DNA of 45,131 nucleotides from Phycisphaerae bacterium (GCA_029858345.1 JAOUFG010000008.1:1-45131); one strand, 5' to 3'. Counted from the stretch's first letter, positions 1 to 9,984 are shown. Program-made: numbers and translations. The notes: generated by a model not told the origin, from the sequence alone.

Positions 1-46
1 AGAATTTCTTGTTTTCGTATTTCAAATCGTCGCTCCATGACTTTTC

Positions 47-75
47 CTTTCCATGGGGACTATTCCCCTGGAAAG
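47..75. other. Stem-loop at the left edge
   Basis: CTTTCCA (47-53) pairs with TGGAAAG (69-75), and GGGG (55-58) pairs with CCCC (65-68), around the loop ACTATT with one bulged T. No T-run follows on either strand, so it is not a clear terminator. It lies about 150 bases past the end of the minus-strand glycosyltransferase. Confidence 0.45.
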
Positions 76-124
76 TTATTCGTATAAATGACTTACAAAA
101 CTTTAATTATGTTGGACAGTAAAA

Positions 125-172
125 ATACTTACATCCCTGTATACTTACATCCCTATATACTTGTGTTCCTGC
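125..172. repeat. Three copies of a 16-bp direct repeat
   Basis: Units starting at 125, 141 and 157 have the form ATACTTACATCCCTRT; the third has diverged (ATACTTGTGTTCCT). Spacing is exactly 16. The run lies in the non-coding flank downstream of the minus-strand glycosyltransferase. It resembles the short tandem repeats in the Tad locus spacers but has a different period. Confidence 0.6.
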
Positions 173-228
173 GTTCTTAACATTAAAATCTTACGGCTTT
201 TTTGTCTTTGTATATGGATTAGGGTTTC

Positions 229-1836
229 TTAATAATTGTTACGTTTGTAGATTAAAACATGATTTTTTGAAGACGGATTTGGTATTTCTTCGTCCCAATG
301 GTATATGCTTTTGTCCTCGTATATCTCCACCATTCCCGAAAGAGTGTAGTTAGAGCGAAGAAATATTTCTTTCCATTCGATAATATGTGTATTAGACAAT
401 ACATTTTGCGCCCATGAGGCCTGTACTTGCACATCAATAATATACTTCGGCGTTTTTTCTTCGATGTCACGTATAAAATCTTTTTGCATTTGCAGTGCAA
501 AGTCATGCGGTTCCATTAGAGGATACATATAGATCTGTCCGCTTGCGGAACGCCGTTTGGAGTAAAAAAAGATCTGCGGCTCAGAACCGAGAATCGCAAT
601 AGTGTCCTGTGGTTCCGTGTGTTCTTGCAGATAAGTCGCGATCGCCGGTGACTCATGAAATGGATTGCATCTATAAGTGGACCGGCACACTTCAAATGGT
701 GTCATTTTGAATAAATATCTATATTGCTGAATAACCGCGTGCCCTACGCAGATGCTAAAAAACAAAATGAATGCGATACGAGGAAAGTCCCCCTTAATCT
801 CTGTCCATAACCTCCAGGAGAAAGTACCTGCCAGTAGACTCGCACAAGGGAGTATAAGGACGAAATAGTGAGGGCGAAAGTAAAGGCCCGGGCAGATCGA
901 TAGGAAAGAAAATAGACAATAAAGATAAATAAAAAGCTTTCTGGGAGGATGCAATATTTGAAATGGCATCGAAAAGAAACCAAAGCACACTGTCACCCAA
1001 ATGAAGGGTGCTGACAATATAATAAATAAGAAGGTTATACGAAAAACTTGGATTCCAGTAACAAATGGTATCTGAGCTAGATAGGCTTTGGCGTAATCAA
1101 AAGTCCAGAACCAAAAACTGTCAAAGACTCCTGTTAGCGCTAGGATTAAAACTAGGATAACGAGTACACTCATCATGCCTATGGATAATACGGATAGGTC
1201 AAGAGTCAATTTTCGCCAGAAAACAGGTTTCTTGAGCAGTTCATTAAAAAGGACAATAAATATTGCCATACCACAAAACATTACTCCATGTTGCTTCATT
1301 GTAAATCCCAAAGCCAGGAGTATGCCAGAAACAAAAAGCTTCCAGCGGCTGTTTTGTTCACATCCCTTTAGCAATAACAGCAAACCGGCCGTAGAGAAAA
1401 GAATGACAAAATGCTCTGCGTTGGCAAAGACACCCTGTACACATTGGCTGACAGAGAGGACTGCAAACGATGCAGCAGAAACAATTCCGGCAAGCGAATT
1501 AAACAAGTGTCTGGCTAATAGGAACACCATGAGGATCGTGACACTATTTATTAACAACAGTCCCAAGTGGATTCCCTGATGCGTTTGTCCAAAAACGGCC
1601 AACAGTAAGGCATAGGCCGCATAGATCCCCGGCAGCTTCATGGAATAGACCCCCTCATAGGGCGGGATGCCTTCCAGGATCAACTGCCCGGTGTAAGCAT
1701 ACTCACCTTCATCACGCTCCAGTGGAACATCGATTAATCGATACCGCACAAGCCCGGCAAAGAGGACAATGATGATCAATAGGCCCCAGACAATCGGCTC
1801 TTTTGATACGGTAGTGGTCGAAGAGGTCATTGTCAT
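229..1836 (-). CDS. GT39/ArnT-like membrane glycosyltransferase
   Basis: A 535-residue polytopic membrane protein. It probably moves a sugar from a polyprenyl-phosphate donor to an acceptor on the outer face of the cytoplasmic membrane. After the first membrane segment (about residues 15-32) comes the acidic loop motif LERDEGEYAYTG (about 39-50), the DE signature of the GT-C fold in the PMT/ArnT group (GT39). About ten further hydrophobic segments follow, then a soluble C-terminal domain of roughly 150 residues. It starts 12 bases after the stop of the frameshifted glycosyltransferase, so they are probably cotranscribed. A second in-frame ATG lies two codons inside. The ribosome binding site is weak. 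Donor and acceptor cannot be read from the sequence. Confidence 0.8.
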   Translation of the reverse strand: MTMTSSTTTVSKEPIVWGLLIIIVLFAGLVRYRLIDVPLERDEGEYAYTGQLILEGIPPYEGVYSMKLPGIYAAYALLLAVFGQTHQGIHLGLLLINSVTILMVFLLARHLFNSLAGIVSAASFAVLSVSQCVQGVFANAEHFVILFSTAGLLLLLKGCEQNSRWKLFVSGILLALGFTMKQHGVMFCGMAIFIVLFNELLKKPVFWRKLTLDLSVLSIGMMSVLVILVLILALTGVFDSFWFWTFDYAKAYLAQIPFVTGIQVFRITFLFIILSAPFIWVTVCFGFFSMPFQILHPPRKLFIYLYCLFSFLSICPGLYFRPHYFVLILPCASLLAGTFSWRLWTEIKGDFPRIAFILFFSICVGHAVIQQYRYLFKMTPFEVCRSTYRCNPFHESPAIATYLQEHTEPQDTIAILGSEPQIFFYSKRRSASGQIYMYPLMEPHDFALQMQKDFIRDIEEKTPKYIIDVQVQASWAQNVLSNTHIIEWKEIFLRSNYTLSGMVEIYEDKSIYHWDEEIPNPSSKNHVLIYKRNNY

Positions 1837-1848
1837 ATTTTTCTTGGT

Positions 1849-3371
1849 TTAACGTATCTTTTCAAGTATAACGACATTAGGTTCGGATGTCACAGTTCTA
1901 AAGTGATGGATTTCAAGTGCCTCACGGTTTTCAAAAGGAATATCGGAATAATTAATCTCGATGGGTTGGTAGTTTTTAAGATTGACAATTTTTTTAAGTT
2001 GATTTCGAACCTCAGTATTTATTGAGCAAATCGTATGTTTTCGCAGAATCACCCATTTAGCGTTTTTGGCAATTGAGAGGTCCTCACCGGCATACCCGCC
2101 GACGATGCGCAAGTCCGTGTAAAATTTCAGTGGCATGTCCCCATAGGTGATGGCAATAATATCATCCGGTTTTGCATTCTTATCAAGAAATGCTACGATG
2201 CCCTCAATGGGCCCGTCATAGTTGTGTGTTAATTCATAAATGAAATCAGGTGCTGGTTGAGCAGTGATCACCAGTGCCAATACAGCGATGCCTGCACAAC
2301 GGAATATTCTATATGCCATATTTACGATAAATCCGGCTGTCATCAATAAGATTGGTATCACAGGACAAAGATAGCGTATATATGTATATGGCCAAGAGAA
2401 GGCTAGGGTTGCCACGGTGATACAAATAAACAACACAGGAATTGCGATGGCACTCCAGTCCGTTTTGTGTATTTGATAAGAGGGATGCTTCTTTGTTAGC
2501 TTTTGTAAAAGTAAAATCAAAATGGGAACAAGAAGCAAATATGCCGGAAAAATATATTTATGGGCTTTGGTAATATAAACGAGAGCAATTGCAACTGATC
2601 GGACAAAGTCGAAATTATGCTGTCCGTAACGTTGACTGAATTTTGCAGTTGACAGCCACAGGATCCAGGGGATAGACAGCGCAATTGATCCGGCACAGGC
2701 CAATCCGACGTGGCGCCATTGGTTTCGATGAAACAAAAGACAATGGATTCCGATGGTTGCAAAGACAGTGGCGAAATAAATATAATGGGTTTGGAACAAC
2801 AGCGTTGTTGCGATGATAAATAATAAAATGGAACATTTCCGTTTCTAAGAATATGATGATAAGCATAAAGACTCAGAACGGAAAAAAAGGCGGTCATGCT
2901 GTAGTATCGGCATTGACGCGAAAGGATCAAAAAAGGAATACAGCTTATGAGTAGAAGTGTTGTGAAGACGGCGATTCGTTTGTTTTTGAATAGGTCAGCC
3001 GTATAGAAATACAGAAGCGGAAAAGTGCCGATGCCGAACAAGGCAAAGGGCAGTCGGGCGGTAAAGGTGCTGATCCCAAAAATCTTAAAGACGCCCGCCA
3101 GGATGTAAAACGGCAGCCACGTGTGCCATTTCCAGATATAGTTCGGGCCGTATTCCGCTCCGTTTTCTTGGGAAAAGTAGTTCGTCCCGTCGGTCCCATA
3201 GGGCAGTCCACGCGCCATGACGGTCTTGGCAATGAGCGCGGTTTGCGCCTCATCCTGCCACAGGTAATGATTTCCCAGGTTTGCCAGCAGTAGAGCGCCT
3301 GCCAGTACAATAATGCATCCTAGAAAGACGTGTTCTTTATTAGACGGTTTTTTTATCAAATCTTTTTCCAT
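1849..3371 (-). pseudogene. GT39-like membrane glycosyltransferase split by a frameshift
   Basis: Two overlapping minus-strand reading frames make one protein of about 507 residues. The N-terminal part, from ATG at 3371, has the acidic GT-C motif YLWQDEAQTALIA and membrane segments as far as HHILRNG. After that it loses its hydrophobic pattern. The C-terminal part continues from about 2838 in another frame (KCSILLFIIATTLLFQTHYIYF) to the stop at 1849. Adding one base in the GGAAAT stretch (2840-2835), for example to make GGAAAAT, joins the two halves without loss. The region is 1523 bases long, one short of a multiple of three. It may be a real pseudogene, a phase-variable gene or a sequencing error in a short A run. 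The start overlaps the upstream gene's stop by 16 bases. Confidence 0.75.
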
Positions 3372-4642
3372 AACTCGAGTGAAAACCAATAGATCGCTCC
3401 GATCCAAAGTGTGTTCAAAAAGAAGACATTGAAAAGAGGAATATTTAAGTTGTTTTCATTTCCCAGGATGACAAGAGAACCTACAAGAGAATACAATAAA
3501 AAACCTTTGGTTGGTCTCAAACTTCCCAGTGCGATCGGCAACACGAAGTATTGAATACTCATTCCGGTACAAAAAGTCACAAAGAATAAAAAGCCCAAGA
3601 GACAGCGGCTGATGATGTCTTCACGTTTTAATAAAAATGGAAAAATACACATCCCTGCAATAAACATATACTTTAATTGGGGGAACCAGTGGTATGCGAT
3701 GTATGCCATACCGTAATTGACCTCATTCATGCCGCTGTATCCAAATACATTTTGTAAGATCCCGGTCTTTCCAGTTTCCCAATAAGGAATGAATAAGGAT
3801 AGAAATAAAATCAGCGAGACTGATAAAAGGAGGATCTTAATGGAGCAACGTTTGAATGCAGCGTGTAACCCGATAATCAACTCATAAAACACATTATGTT
3901 TGATAATAAGTCCCAGGGTCATAAAAATCCAAAGGAGTGTTTTGCCGCCGGGTGGATTGTTTTTTAGTTTGAGATAACAGAAAATCCCAATGACGACCAT
4001 TAAAACCGCAAGATTTTCAAATTGTCCATGATAACCCGTTAATAAAAAGGAAATAGGGTTTAAATAATAAAACACTGAAATCTTAATAAGCGAAGCACCT
4101 TCTATTCTGGCGATGAGAAGAAGAAATGTTAAAGTCAGCAGGTCGATCCCGGTAATCAAAGATTTCACGATAAAATGAAAAGGCAGTATGGATAGATGAC
4201 CATGTATTTTTGAAAATACCCCTAATAAAGTAAACCAGACCGGGGAATAGTTGTAACGATCTGTTTCTGCATAGACATTGCCGCCCTTAGAAACGATGTC
4301 TGAAACCAATTGATAAGAATGCATGTCGTAATTCCCAAAACAGTAATATGCGAGAAACAATCGAATGAGTGTGCCGTTAAGAATAATCAGTGCGAGTATC
4401 AAAGCCGTTTGTTTTCCAGAAGGAAGGTTCCCCTTCAGTGTTTTATTGTGAATGAGAAATAGTATGAAGGCAGTTTCAACCACGAAAAAGGCGGTAAGTC
4501 TAACCAGGATGGAGATTGAACGTTGACGCATATCCTCATCAAGTTTGGACAACACCCCATTGTAAAAAGTGAAACCGGAAAGAATAACCAGGGAAATGAG
4601 GCATATGAATAAGATCCTTAGAGTAATATTTGATTGTTGCAT
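3356..4642 (-). CDS. Polytopic GT-C type glycosyltransferase, family uncertain
   Basis: A 428-residue membrane protein with about ten to eleven hydrophobic segments. After the second or third segment comes the loop FGNYDMHSYQLVSDIV followed by YAETDRYNYSPVWF. An Asp in an early periplasmic loop followed by an aromatic P-x-W-type motif is the layout of the ALG6/ALG8 and GT87-type GT-C enzymes, so a lipid-linked sugar transferase is likely. It sits between the frameshifted GT39-like gene, whose start it overlaps, and an FAD oxidoreductase. I could not assign a specific family. Confidence 0.6.
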   Translation of the reverse strand: MQQSNITLRILFICLISLVILSGFTFYNGVLSKLDEDMRQRSISILVRLTAFFVVETAFILFLIHNKTLKGNLPSGKQTALILALIILNGTLIRLFLAYYCFGNYDMHSYQLVSDIVSKGGNVYAETDRYNYSPVWFTLLGVFSKIHGHLSILPFHFIVKSLITGIDLLTLTFLLLIARIEGASLIKISVFYYLNPISFLLTGYHGQFENLAVLMVVIGIFCYLKLKNNPPGGKTLLWIFMTLGLIIKHNVFYELIIGLHAAFKRCSIKILLLSVSLILFLSLFIPYWETGKTGILQNVFGYSGMNEVNYGMAYIAYHWFPQLKYMFIAGMCIFPFLLKREDIISRCLLGFLFFVTFCTGMSIQYFVLPIALGSLRPTKGFLLYSLVGSLVILGNENNLNIPLFNVFFLNTLWIGAIYWFSLELWKKI

Positions 4643-4673
4643 GTCCTATGTTTCTTTAATGAAAATACGATAT

Positions 4674-5996
4674 TTAATTGTTTGACAATTGTTTCACCAA
4701 CAGTTGTCCCAAATACATTCCTTCTCGAACGGCATAATTGATACCGCGGTCTTCCGGGTAAATCTGAGCCATGGTGGACAAATAGAGGCCGTTGATGGGG
4801 GTCCGGACAGAAGGAATGATCTGGCTGTAGTCCCTGCCAACAACCGGCTGTGAATAGGGCGATTTCCATAGATAGTAATTTTCAATCCAGGAGTCCTTGA
4901 AGTGTGGAAACATCCGCTTGATATGTGGCAAAAAAGAAGAAAGCACTTCGCTCCCTGTCATTTGGTAATAAGGATCCGAAACCGAAAGATACTTAGAAAA
5001 GTAGACTATTTTTTTGCCGGCATAATCTTCCGGCAGCTGAAAGTTCGTATGTTCGATCACGGCGACAAAAGGAACGTTTGGATCATTAACATTAAGCCAA
5101 TAAAAGCTCGAAAGACGTTCGGATAACTCCAGAACTAAACATAGGTTGGCGCGATGCTCAATGCGTCGCAGGCTGGCGATATAGTCAGAATCGATGCTTT
5201 CTGACAGTAGATCTGCTGCGACTGGCAATGCTGTAGCCACGACAACGCTTTGGGCTTCTATAGTCCCGTCAGATGTTTTTACGGCTTGGACTCGATTATC
5301 CGAACAGATAATTGAAGAAACATCGCAGCGGGTCCTGACATTCCCTCCTTTCTTGCAGATAGCGTGACTCAACCGATCAACCAATAACGCAAATCCCCCG
5401 CGATAGTATAACAGTTTCTCCTGTCGCTTCCAGTTTCGGCTTGTGCCTCGCAATTTAAGTTTATTCCAGATCCAAACTGCTGAAATAGTGTCGGCATGGG
5501 CCCCGAATTTCCCTCGCAGTAAGGGTTCCCAGACCACACGGTAAACCTCCGGGCCGCACTGACCCTTGAGCCATTCCATCGCCGTAAGAGATTCCAGCGG
5601 TTTCCAATCTTGGATACGAGAGGCTTTCAAAACAAGCAGCCCTAACCGAATTCGATCTCTAAAGTTCAACGGCTTAAACCGCAGCACATCCAAGGGTCCG
5701 GATAGCCGATAGAACTTTCCGTTGATATAAGTAGCCACGGAACTATGAGTTCCCGTAAGTTGGTCCCCGCAGCCCAGTTGTTGGGCTAAGTTTATAATAG
5801 AGTGGTCGTGGCAGAAGCAGTGGTGATAGAATTTTTCGATGTTTTTCCCTTTGATCTTGAAGCTTGAAGCCATGCCGCCTAAGTCCGATTCCTTTTCCAG
5901 AACGACGACAGAGACACCATTTTTAGCCAACTCGTAAGCGCAGGACAACCCTGTGAACCCTCCCCCAATGACGATTACAGGTGCTCTGTCAGCCAT
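4674..5996 (-). CDS. FAD-dependent amine-oxidase-like oxidoreductase
   Basis: A 440-residue soluble protein of the flavin amine oxidase/protoporphyrinogen oxidase superfamily. The N-terminal dinucleotide-binding motif VIVIGGGFTGLSCAYELA (about residues 7-24) is followed by an acidic residue in VVVLEKESDLGGMASS, as expected for FAD binding. The C-terminus has the usual flavin-contact segment (INGLYLSTMAQIYPEDRG, then INYAVREG). Members of this group in glycosyltransferase clusters often act on lipid or sugar intermediates; the HemY label that automatic annotation may give is not supported by context. It is the second gene of the minus-strand cluster, 31 bases before the next glycosyltransferase. 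The substrate is unknown. Confidence 0.7.
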   Translation of the reverse strand: MADRAPVIVIGGGFTGLSCAYELAKNGVSVVVLEKESDLGGMASSFKIKGKNIEKFYHHCFCHDHSIINLAQQLGCGDQLTGTHSSVATYINGKFYRLSGPLDVLRFKPLNFRDRIRLGLLVLKASRIQDWKPLESLTAMEWLKGQCGPEVYRVVWEPLLRGKFGAHADTISAVWIWNKLKLRGTSRNWKRQEKLLYYRGGFALLVDRLSHAICKKGGNVRTRCDVSSIICSDNRVQAVKTSDGTIEAQSVVVATALPVAADLLSESIDSDYIASLRRIEHRANLCLVLELSERLSSFYWLNVNDPNVPFVAVIEHTNFQLPEDYAGKKIVYFSKYLSVSDPYYQMTGSEVLSSFLPHIKRMFPHFKDSWIENYYLWKSPYSQPVVGRDYSQIIPSVRTPINGLYLSTMAQIYPEDRGINYAVREGMYLGQLLVKQLSNN

Positions 5997-6143
5997 AATT
6001 TTTTCATAGTAATAAAGTTAAAAATGAAAAGTAATACAGTAATATTCGGCTAAAATCACTTTTTAAGACAGTTTTCTTTGCGATGGCCTCATGAGATACG
6101 AGAGTCGATATAAAAACTTATGTTTCGTGCTTTTCGGGGCATC

Positions 6144-8042
6144 TCATTCCGTCAAAGGCAGTACGTCACGGTAGGGCAGGCCTTGTTGATACTGCTCTAG
6201 GCAGTCCGTGATCGTTTGGATCATTTCCGCGCTAGTAGTATTCTTGTTTATGGCTGTGTTCAAGGCTTTTTCGCCGGTTACAACTGCATCCTCAAACAGT
6301 CCGATTTCGGCATACGCCGCGGCCAGAACACAGAAATATTCTGCATCCGGTATTTCGAGAAAATCAAGCTTCTCGCAAAGTCCTACGGCCTCTTGTCCGT
6401 TTCGTATGGTCTCATCCGGATAAGTGGATAGAAGCCAGACGATTTGATATATTACTTTGCGGGATCCGGGTTTGAGGTTCTGGGCCCTTTGGAAATCAAC
6501 AAGAGCCTTCTCCGGGGAATGATCTGCATAATGCAGCTTTCCCATCTCGTAATAAATGAGAGCGCTATCGGGATTAATTTTCAATCCTTCCTGTAGAGCC
6601 ATGATGGCTTCATCTGTTTTTCTCTGCCCGGATAAACTTTGGGCCAGATTTACGAACATAAGACTCTCATTAGGTTCGACAGCAATGGCTTTCTTTAAGT
6701 GGATTTCTGCAGTCTCGAACTGTTTCTCTTGATTGAGGGCGCATCCGATTGCCCAATCTGCCTTCCAGTTGTTATCCGTGACCGATAGCGTATGGGAAAA
6801 CAATGTGATGCTGTCTTTCCAGCGATAGATCTGCATACGTGTTAAATAAAGACATCCGGCAAGGGCAACACACAAGCTGGCAAATATAAACGGTTTCAGG
6901 ACAGGGCGTTTGTTTGCGATAAATTCAAGACCCCATACCGCAATAATAAATATGCCGACCAGCGGGATATAAGTGTACCGGTCTGCCAGTGCCTGAACGC
7001 CGACTTGGACGATGCCGATGACCGGAACCAGCGTAATGACATACCAGAACCACCCGACCGTGAAAAAAGGATACTTTTTCCATATTCTGCAGGCCCATAC
7101 CGTAACCGCTATAAAGAGGATTGTGCAGAGTATTCCAGTGATCGGCCGGAGTTGGTGCGGATGCGGATAAATAACCGCTAAATCGACCGGCCAGACCATC
7201 ATGCGAAGATATGAAAGATAGGCGATGAAGGTGTTTGTGATGCGGGGCAGCGGCGATAAATAGTCAAAACTCTTGACCGCGCCGCTAAGATGCTGTGCTC
7301 GAAGTGTGAGAATGCAAGTGAACAGCACCGCAATAAAAAGAGCCGTCTTTTCAAGAATAAGCCGTCCGGCCTGCTGCCTTAGTGACCCACCAGTTTCAAT
7401 TGGCTTGCCAAATCGCTTCAATGGCCAGAAATCCATTAGTAAAAGGACGACGGGCAGCGTTACCGCCATCGGTTTGGCCATCAGGGCCAACAAGCAAAAC
7501 GCCAGAGTCAGCAAGTTACGCTTTGCACAGGGCTTAAGGGCGTAGCGCCAATGGGCCCACAGTGTTAGTATCCAGAAAAAGGCGCACAGGACATCCTTCC
7601 GTTCGCTGATCCACGCCACCGATTCCACGTGCAGCGGATGCCAGGCGAACAATGCGGCTACGAGAAAACTTTTCCATGTTGCCCCGGTCAGGCACCGCAG
7701 AACCCAAAAAAGCAGAATACCGTTAGCCGTGTGAAACAGAATATTGACTAAATGATAGCCTCTGGGATTAAGCCCGAACAGTTCATAATCCAGCATATAG
7801 GAAAGCCATGTGAGCGGATGCCAGTTTTTCTGAAAAAATGAAGTGAGTGCCATTTGCACATTCTGCAAACTCAGCCCGTATTCAATGAACGGATTGTCTG
7901 CAACATAGCTGAAGTCGTCTAAATGAACGAAATCAAAGTGAAGTGTCGGCAGGTATAGGGAAAACGTGACGATGCCCATTGCCAGACTCAGAACGATCGG
8001 CTGAAACCGGCACTTTTTGCATCCTTGCTCGAGTGTGTCCAT
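6144..8042 (-). CDS. TMTC-like membrane glycosyltransferase with TPR repeats
   Basis: About 632 residues. Residues 1-410 hold roughly ten membrane segments. The early loop FDFVHLDDFSYVADNP gives the paired acidic residues of GT-C enzymes, and AWHPLHVESVAWISERKD is typical of the eukaryotic TMTC O-mannosyltransferases and their bacterial relatives. The last 200 residues are TPR helices (for example AEIHLKKAIAVEPNESLMF and ALQEGLKINPDSALIYYEMG). A likely role is O-glycosylation of exported proteins, with the TPR part outside the membrane. I chose the ATG at 8042 over a TTG at 8066, because the latter would overlap the stop of the tadG-like gene at 8056. Confidence 0.75.
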   Translation of the reverse strand: MDTLEQGCKKCRFQPIVLSLAMGIVTFSLYLPTLHFDFVHLDDFSYVADNPFIEYGLSLQNVQMALTSFFQKNWHPLTWLSYMLDYELFGLNPRGYHLVNILFHTANGILLFWVLRCLTGATWKSFLVAALFAWHPLHVESVAWISERKDVLCAFFWILTLWAHWRYALKPCAKRNLLTLAFCLLALMAKPMAVTLPVVLLLMDFWPLKRFGKPIETGGSLRQQAGRLILEKTALFIAVLFTCILTLRAQHLSGAVKSFDYLSPLPRITNTFIAYLSYLRMMVWPVDLAVIYPHPHQLRPITGILCTILFIAVTVWACRIWKKYPFFTVGWFWYVITLVPVIGIVQVGVQALADRYTYIPLVGIFIIAVWGLEFIANKRPVLKPFIFASLCVALAGCLYLTRMQIYRWKDSITLFSHTLSVTDNNWKADWAIGCALNQEKQFETAEIHLKKAIAVEPNESLMFVNLAQSLSGQRKTDEAIMALQEGLKINPDSALIYYEMGKLHYADHSPEKALVDFQRAQNLKPGSRKVIYQIVWLLSTYPDETIRNGQEAVGLCEKLDFLEIPDAEYFCVLAAAYAEIGLFEDAVVTGEKALNTAINKNTTSAEMIQTITDCLEQYQQGLPYRDVLPLTE

Positions 8043-8055
8043 GTCGTTCGTTTCT

Positions 8056-9504
8056 CTATTCCACAAGATAGGATTTATTCGCCGGTTCGGGCTTGCCGTT
8101 GTAGTTAATGATCACTTCGCCGGTGCCGCCGATGCCAATTGTGTAGGCGATCAGTTGTGTTCCGATGCTGTCGCCGTTGCCCTGTACTTCGACATGATTT
8201 TCCGGAAAGTACAGTTTGCCGGCAAGATCCAGATCACCGGTTCCAATGATCGTGGCCTCATTATCATTGTCGCGACTTTGGAAAATGGAAAAGTCCTTGT
8301 AGGGATCGGATTGATAGGGTGATACTTCAATATGCCCGTTTCCGCCAAGATACAACTCACCATTGTCCACAATATGAAGCAAAACCCCATTGGCGTATAA
8401 ATCACCACCTAAGATTTTTAGGCCGCCGTTTGCTACATTCTTGGTCGTGTCACCGCCCAGATGATAAATCCCCGGTTCCATGATGAGTACACCGCCGTTA
8501 TTCTGGATACCCATCGAATAATACCCCGGTTGAACGGTAACGGTTTCGCCCGTGGTCACTTTGAGAAGCATTGGTTCGCCTGTATTTGGGTCTTTAGGTG
8601 AAAGATCGTCTTCAGGGGCATCGGAATAAACCGGTTCCGGCAGGAGTTCATAAGGATCCGGTTCGGCTGGCATGCCGGTGTTCAGCGACGACGTGATATC
8701 GTTATAGACAATATCCTCGCCGACATCAAAGCCCTTATCGATAAAGTCGCCGGTGATATTAATATCCTGGGCATTGATATCAATGCTTTGTCCTTTAAGA
8801 GTCAGCGCGTCAACATCAATGGAGTTGACTTGGATGGACCCGCCGTTGACATTTAAGTAGGGCGTGCCGTGAATCAGAAGCCCCGGTTGGTCAGGGTTGT
8901 GGGCCAGCGCGATCAGGCCTGCACCGGAGGCATTGTAGGTAAAGGCGATGGCATATCGCCGGATGCCGACATCGTCAATCCCAAAGATCGGACCGAAAAG
9001 CAGCGACAGTTTCTGGTTAATAATGCCGTCTTTTCGGGCAACGACCTTCATGGCGTTGGCCCCTTTGTTAATCAGCAGTTCGCTGGGGCTCATTACAAGG
9101 AAGGGTTCCGTATCAGGGTCATCATCGGTGGCGTACTGCATAATGTAGCGTCCGATGACGATGTCCCCGGCCAAGTTCCCGTTCTCATCAGGATCTAAAT
9201 CGATGTTGCCCATATTCAAGTCGAGATTGACTGGCAACTTGGTCACATAGTTTACTGCGGCGTATTCCTGCGCCTTGGCTCTTGCGTCAGGATAGTTGGG
9301 GTCTCCGTATACAGATACATATCGTGAGCCGGCCAAGGCTGCTGCGTCGGCGGTATTGTGTAACTCCTGGGCGGTCAGGTAGATGCGCGCAAGGTCGATC
9401 AATAATCCCGCGATGCCAATCAGGACCATAAAAAGAAGCATCACCCAAATGAGCGCAATACCGTGTCGTTTTTGATTATCGGTGAATTGTTTTGTAATCT
9501 TCAT
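8056..9504 (-). CDS. tadG: TadG-like pilus assembly protein
   Basis: A 482-residue protein divergent from the Flp/Tad operon. The N-terminus has the TadE/G-type anchor: a basic stretch, then HGIALIWVMLLFMVLIGIAG, then LIDLARIYLTAQELHNTADAAALAGSRY, the Flp-pilus TadG N-terminal domain. The middle is low in hydrophobicity. The last 170 residues are rich in Gly, Asn and Asp with repeated short strands (GGVLIMEPGIYHLGG, GGLKILGGDLYANG), suggesting a beta-rich or beta-helical extracellular domain rather than the von Willebrand A domain of some TadG proteins. GGGAG just before the ATG is a good ribosome binding site. It probably sits at the cell surface with the Tad pilus machinery. Confidence 0.8.
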   Translation of the reverse strand: MKITKQFTDNQKRHGIALIWVMLLFMVLIGIAGLLIDLARIYLTAQELHNTADAAALAGSRYVSVYGDPNYPDARAKAQEYAAVNYVTKLPVNLDLNMGNIDLDPDENGNLAGDIVIGRYIMQYATDDDPDTEPFLVMSPSELLINKGANAMKVVARKDGIINQKLSLLFGPIFGIDDVGIRRYAIAFTYNASGAGLIALAHNPDQPGLLIHGTPYLNVNGGSIQVNSIDVDALTLKGQSIDINAQDINITGDFIDKGFDVGEDIVYNDITSSLNTGMPAEPDPYELLPEPVYSDAPEDDLSPKDPNTGEPMLLKVTTGETVTVQPGYYSMGIQNNGGVLIMEPGIYHLGGDTTKNVANGGLKILGGDLYANGVLLHIVDNGELYLGGNGHIEVSPYQSDPYKDFSIFQSRDNDNEATIIGTGDLDLAGKLYFPENHVEVQGNGDSIGTQLIAYTIGIGGTGEVIINYNGKPEPANKSYLVE

Positions 9505-9619
9505 GATCTTCTCCCATGAATTCAGTCTTCAGGTTTCCGGTCTTCCCGCCGTGCCGTCGCCCGTCGCGGCAGGCGCTCTCTGAGCTGCGACCCGGCAAGC
9601 AGACATCAGTTTTAAGAAT

Positions 9620-9668
9620 ATAGGAATATAGAGAGGATATAACCATCCTTATATTCGCGTATTCCTAT
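9620..9668. other. Nested inverted repeat upstream of tadG
   Basis: ATAGGAATA (9620-9628) is perfectly complementary to TATTCCTAT (9660-9668). Inside it AGGAT (9634-9638) pairs with ATCCT (9645-9649). It may be a regulatory palindrome or a remnant of a short repeat element. Confidence 0.45.
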
Positions 9669-9720
9669 TAACTTTTCAAGCCGCAAATCTGTCCCGAGCG
9701 AAGCCGCACCTGCGAACCTC

Positions 9721-9748
9721 CTCAAGTCTCAAACCTCAAAGCTCAGGC
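9721..9748. repeat. Heptamer tandem repeat (CTCAAAC type), four units
   Basis: Four consecutive 7-nt units: CTCAAGT, CTCAAAC, CTCAAAG and CTCAGGC. Same period and style as the repeats in the downstream Tad spacers. Confidence 0.7.
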
Positions 9749-9984
9749 CTATTGTACCATCTATTATCACCCTTTACGCTAAAAAATCGGCGTATGGGGG
9801 CAAAAAAAACGAAAAAATCCAAAAAATATTTTCAGGGAAAGGCAAAAAATATCCGTGGAAATACGAATATCGGACCTTGTTGTCCGATAATGCCCCCTGT
9901 TCCGATGCTCGCTATCGCGTTTTATCGGTCAATTGTAAACGGCTGCAGACGGCTTTTTTTTTATTCAAAAACAGCTTGTTTTCC

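Noticed and set aside
125-172. CRISPR array
   Set aside because: The units are 16 bases long with no unique spacers; the heptamer runs in the Tad locus are also direct repeats without spacers. No cas genes are present.
4674-5996. Protoporphyrinogen oxidase (HemY)
   Set aside because: The fold fits, but no haem genes are near and the neighbours are glycosyltransferases, so the specific name is not supported.
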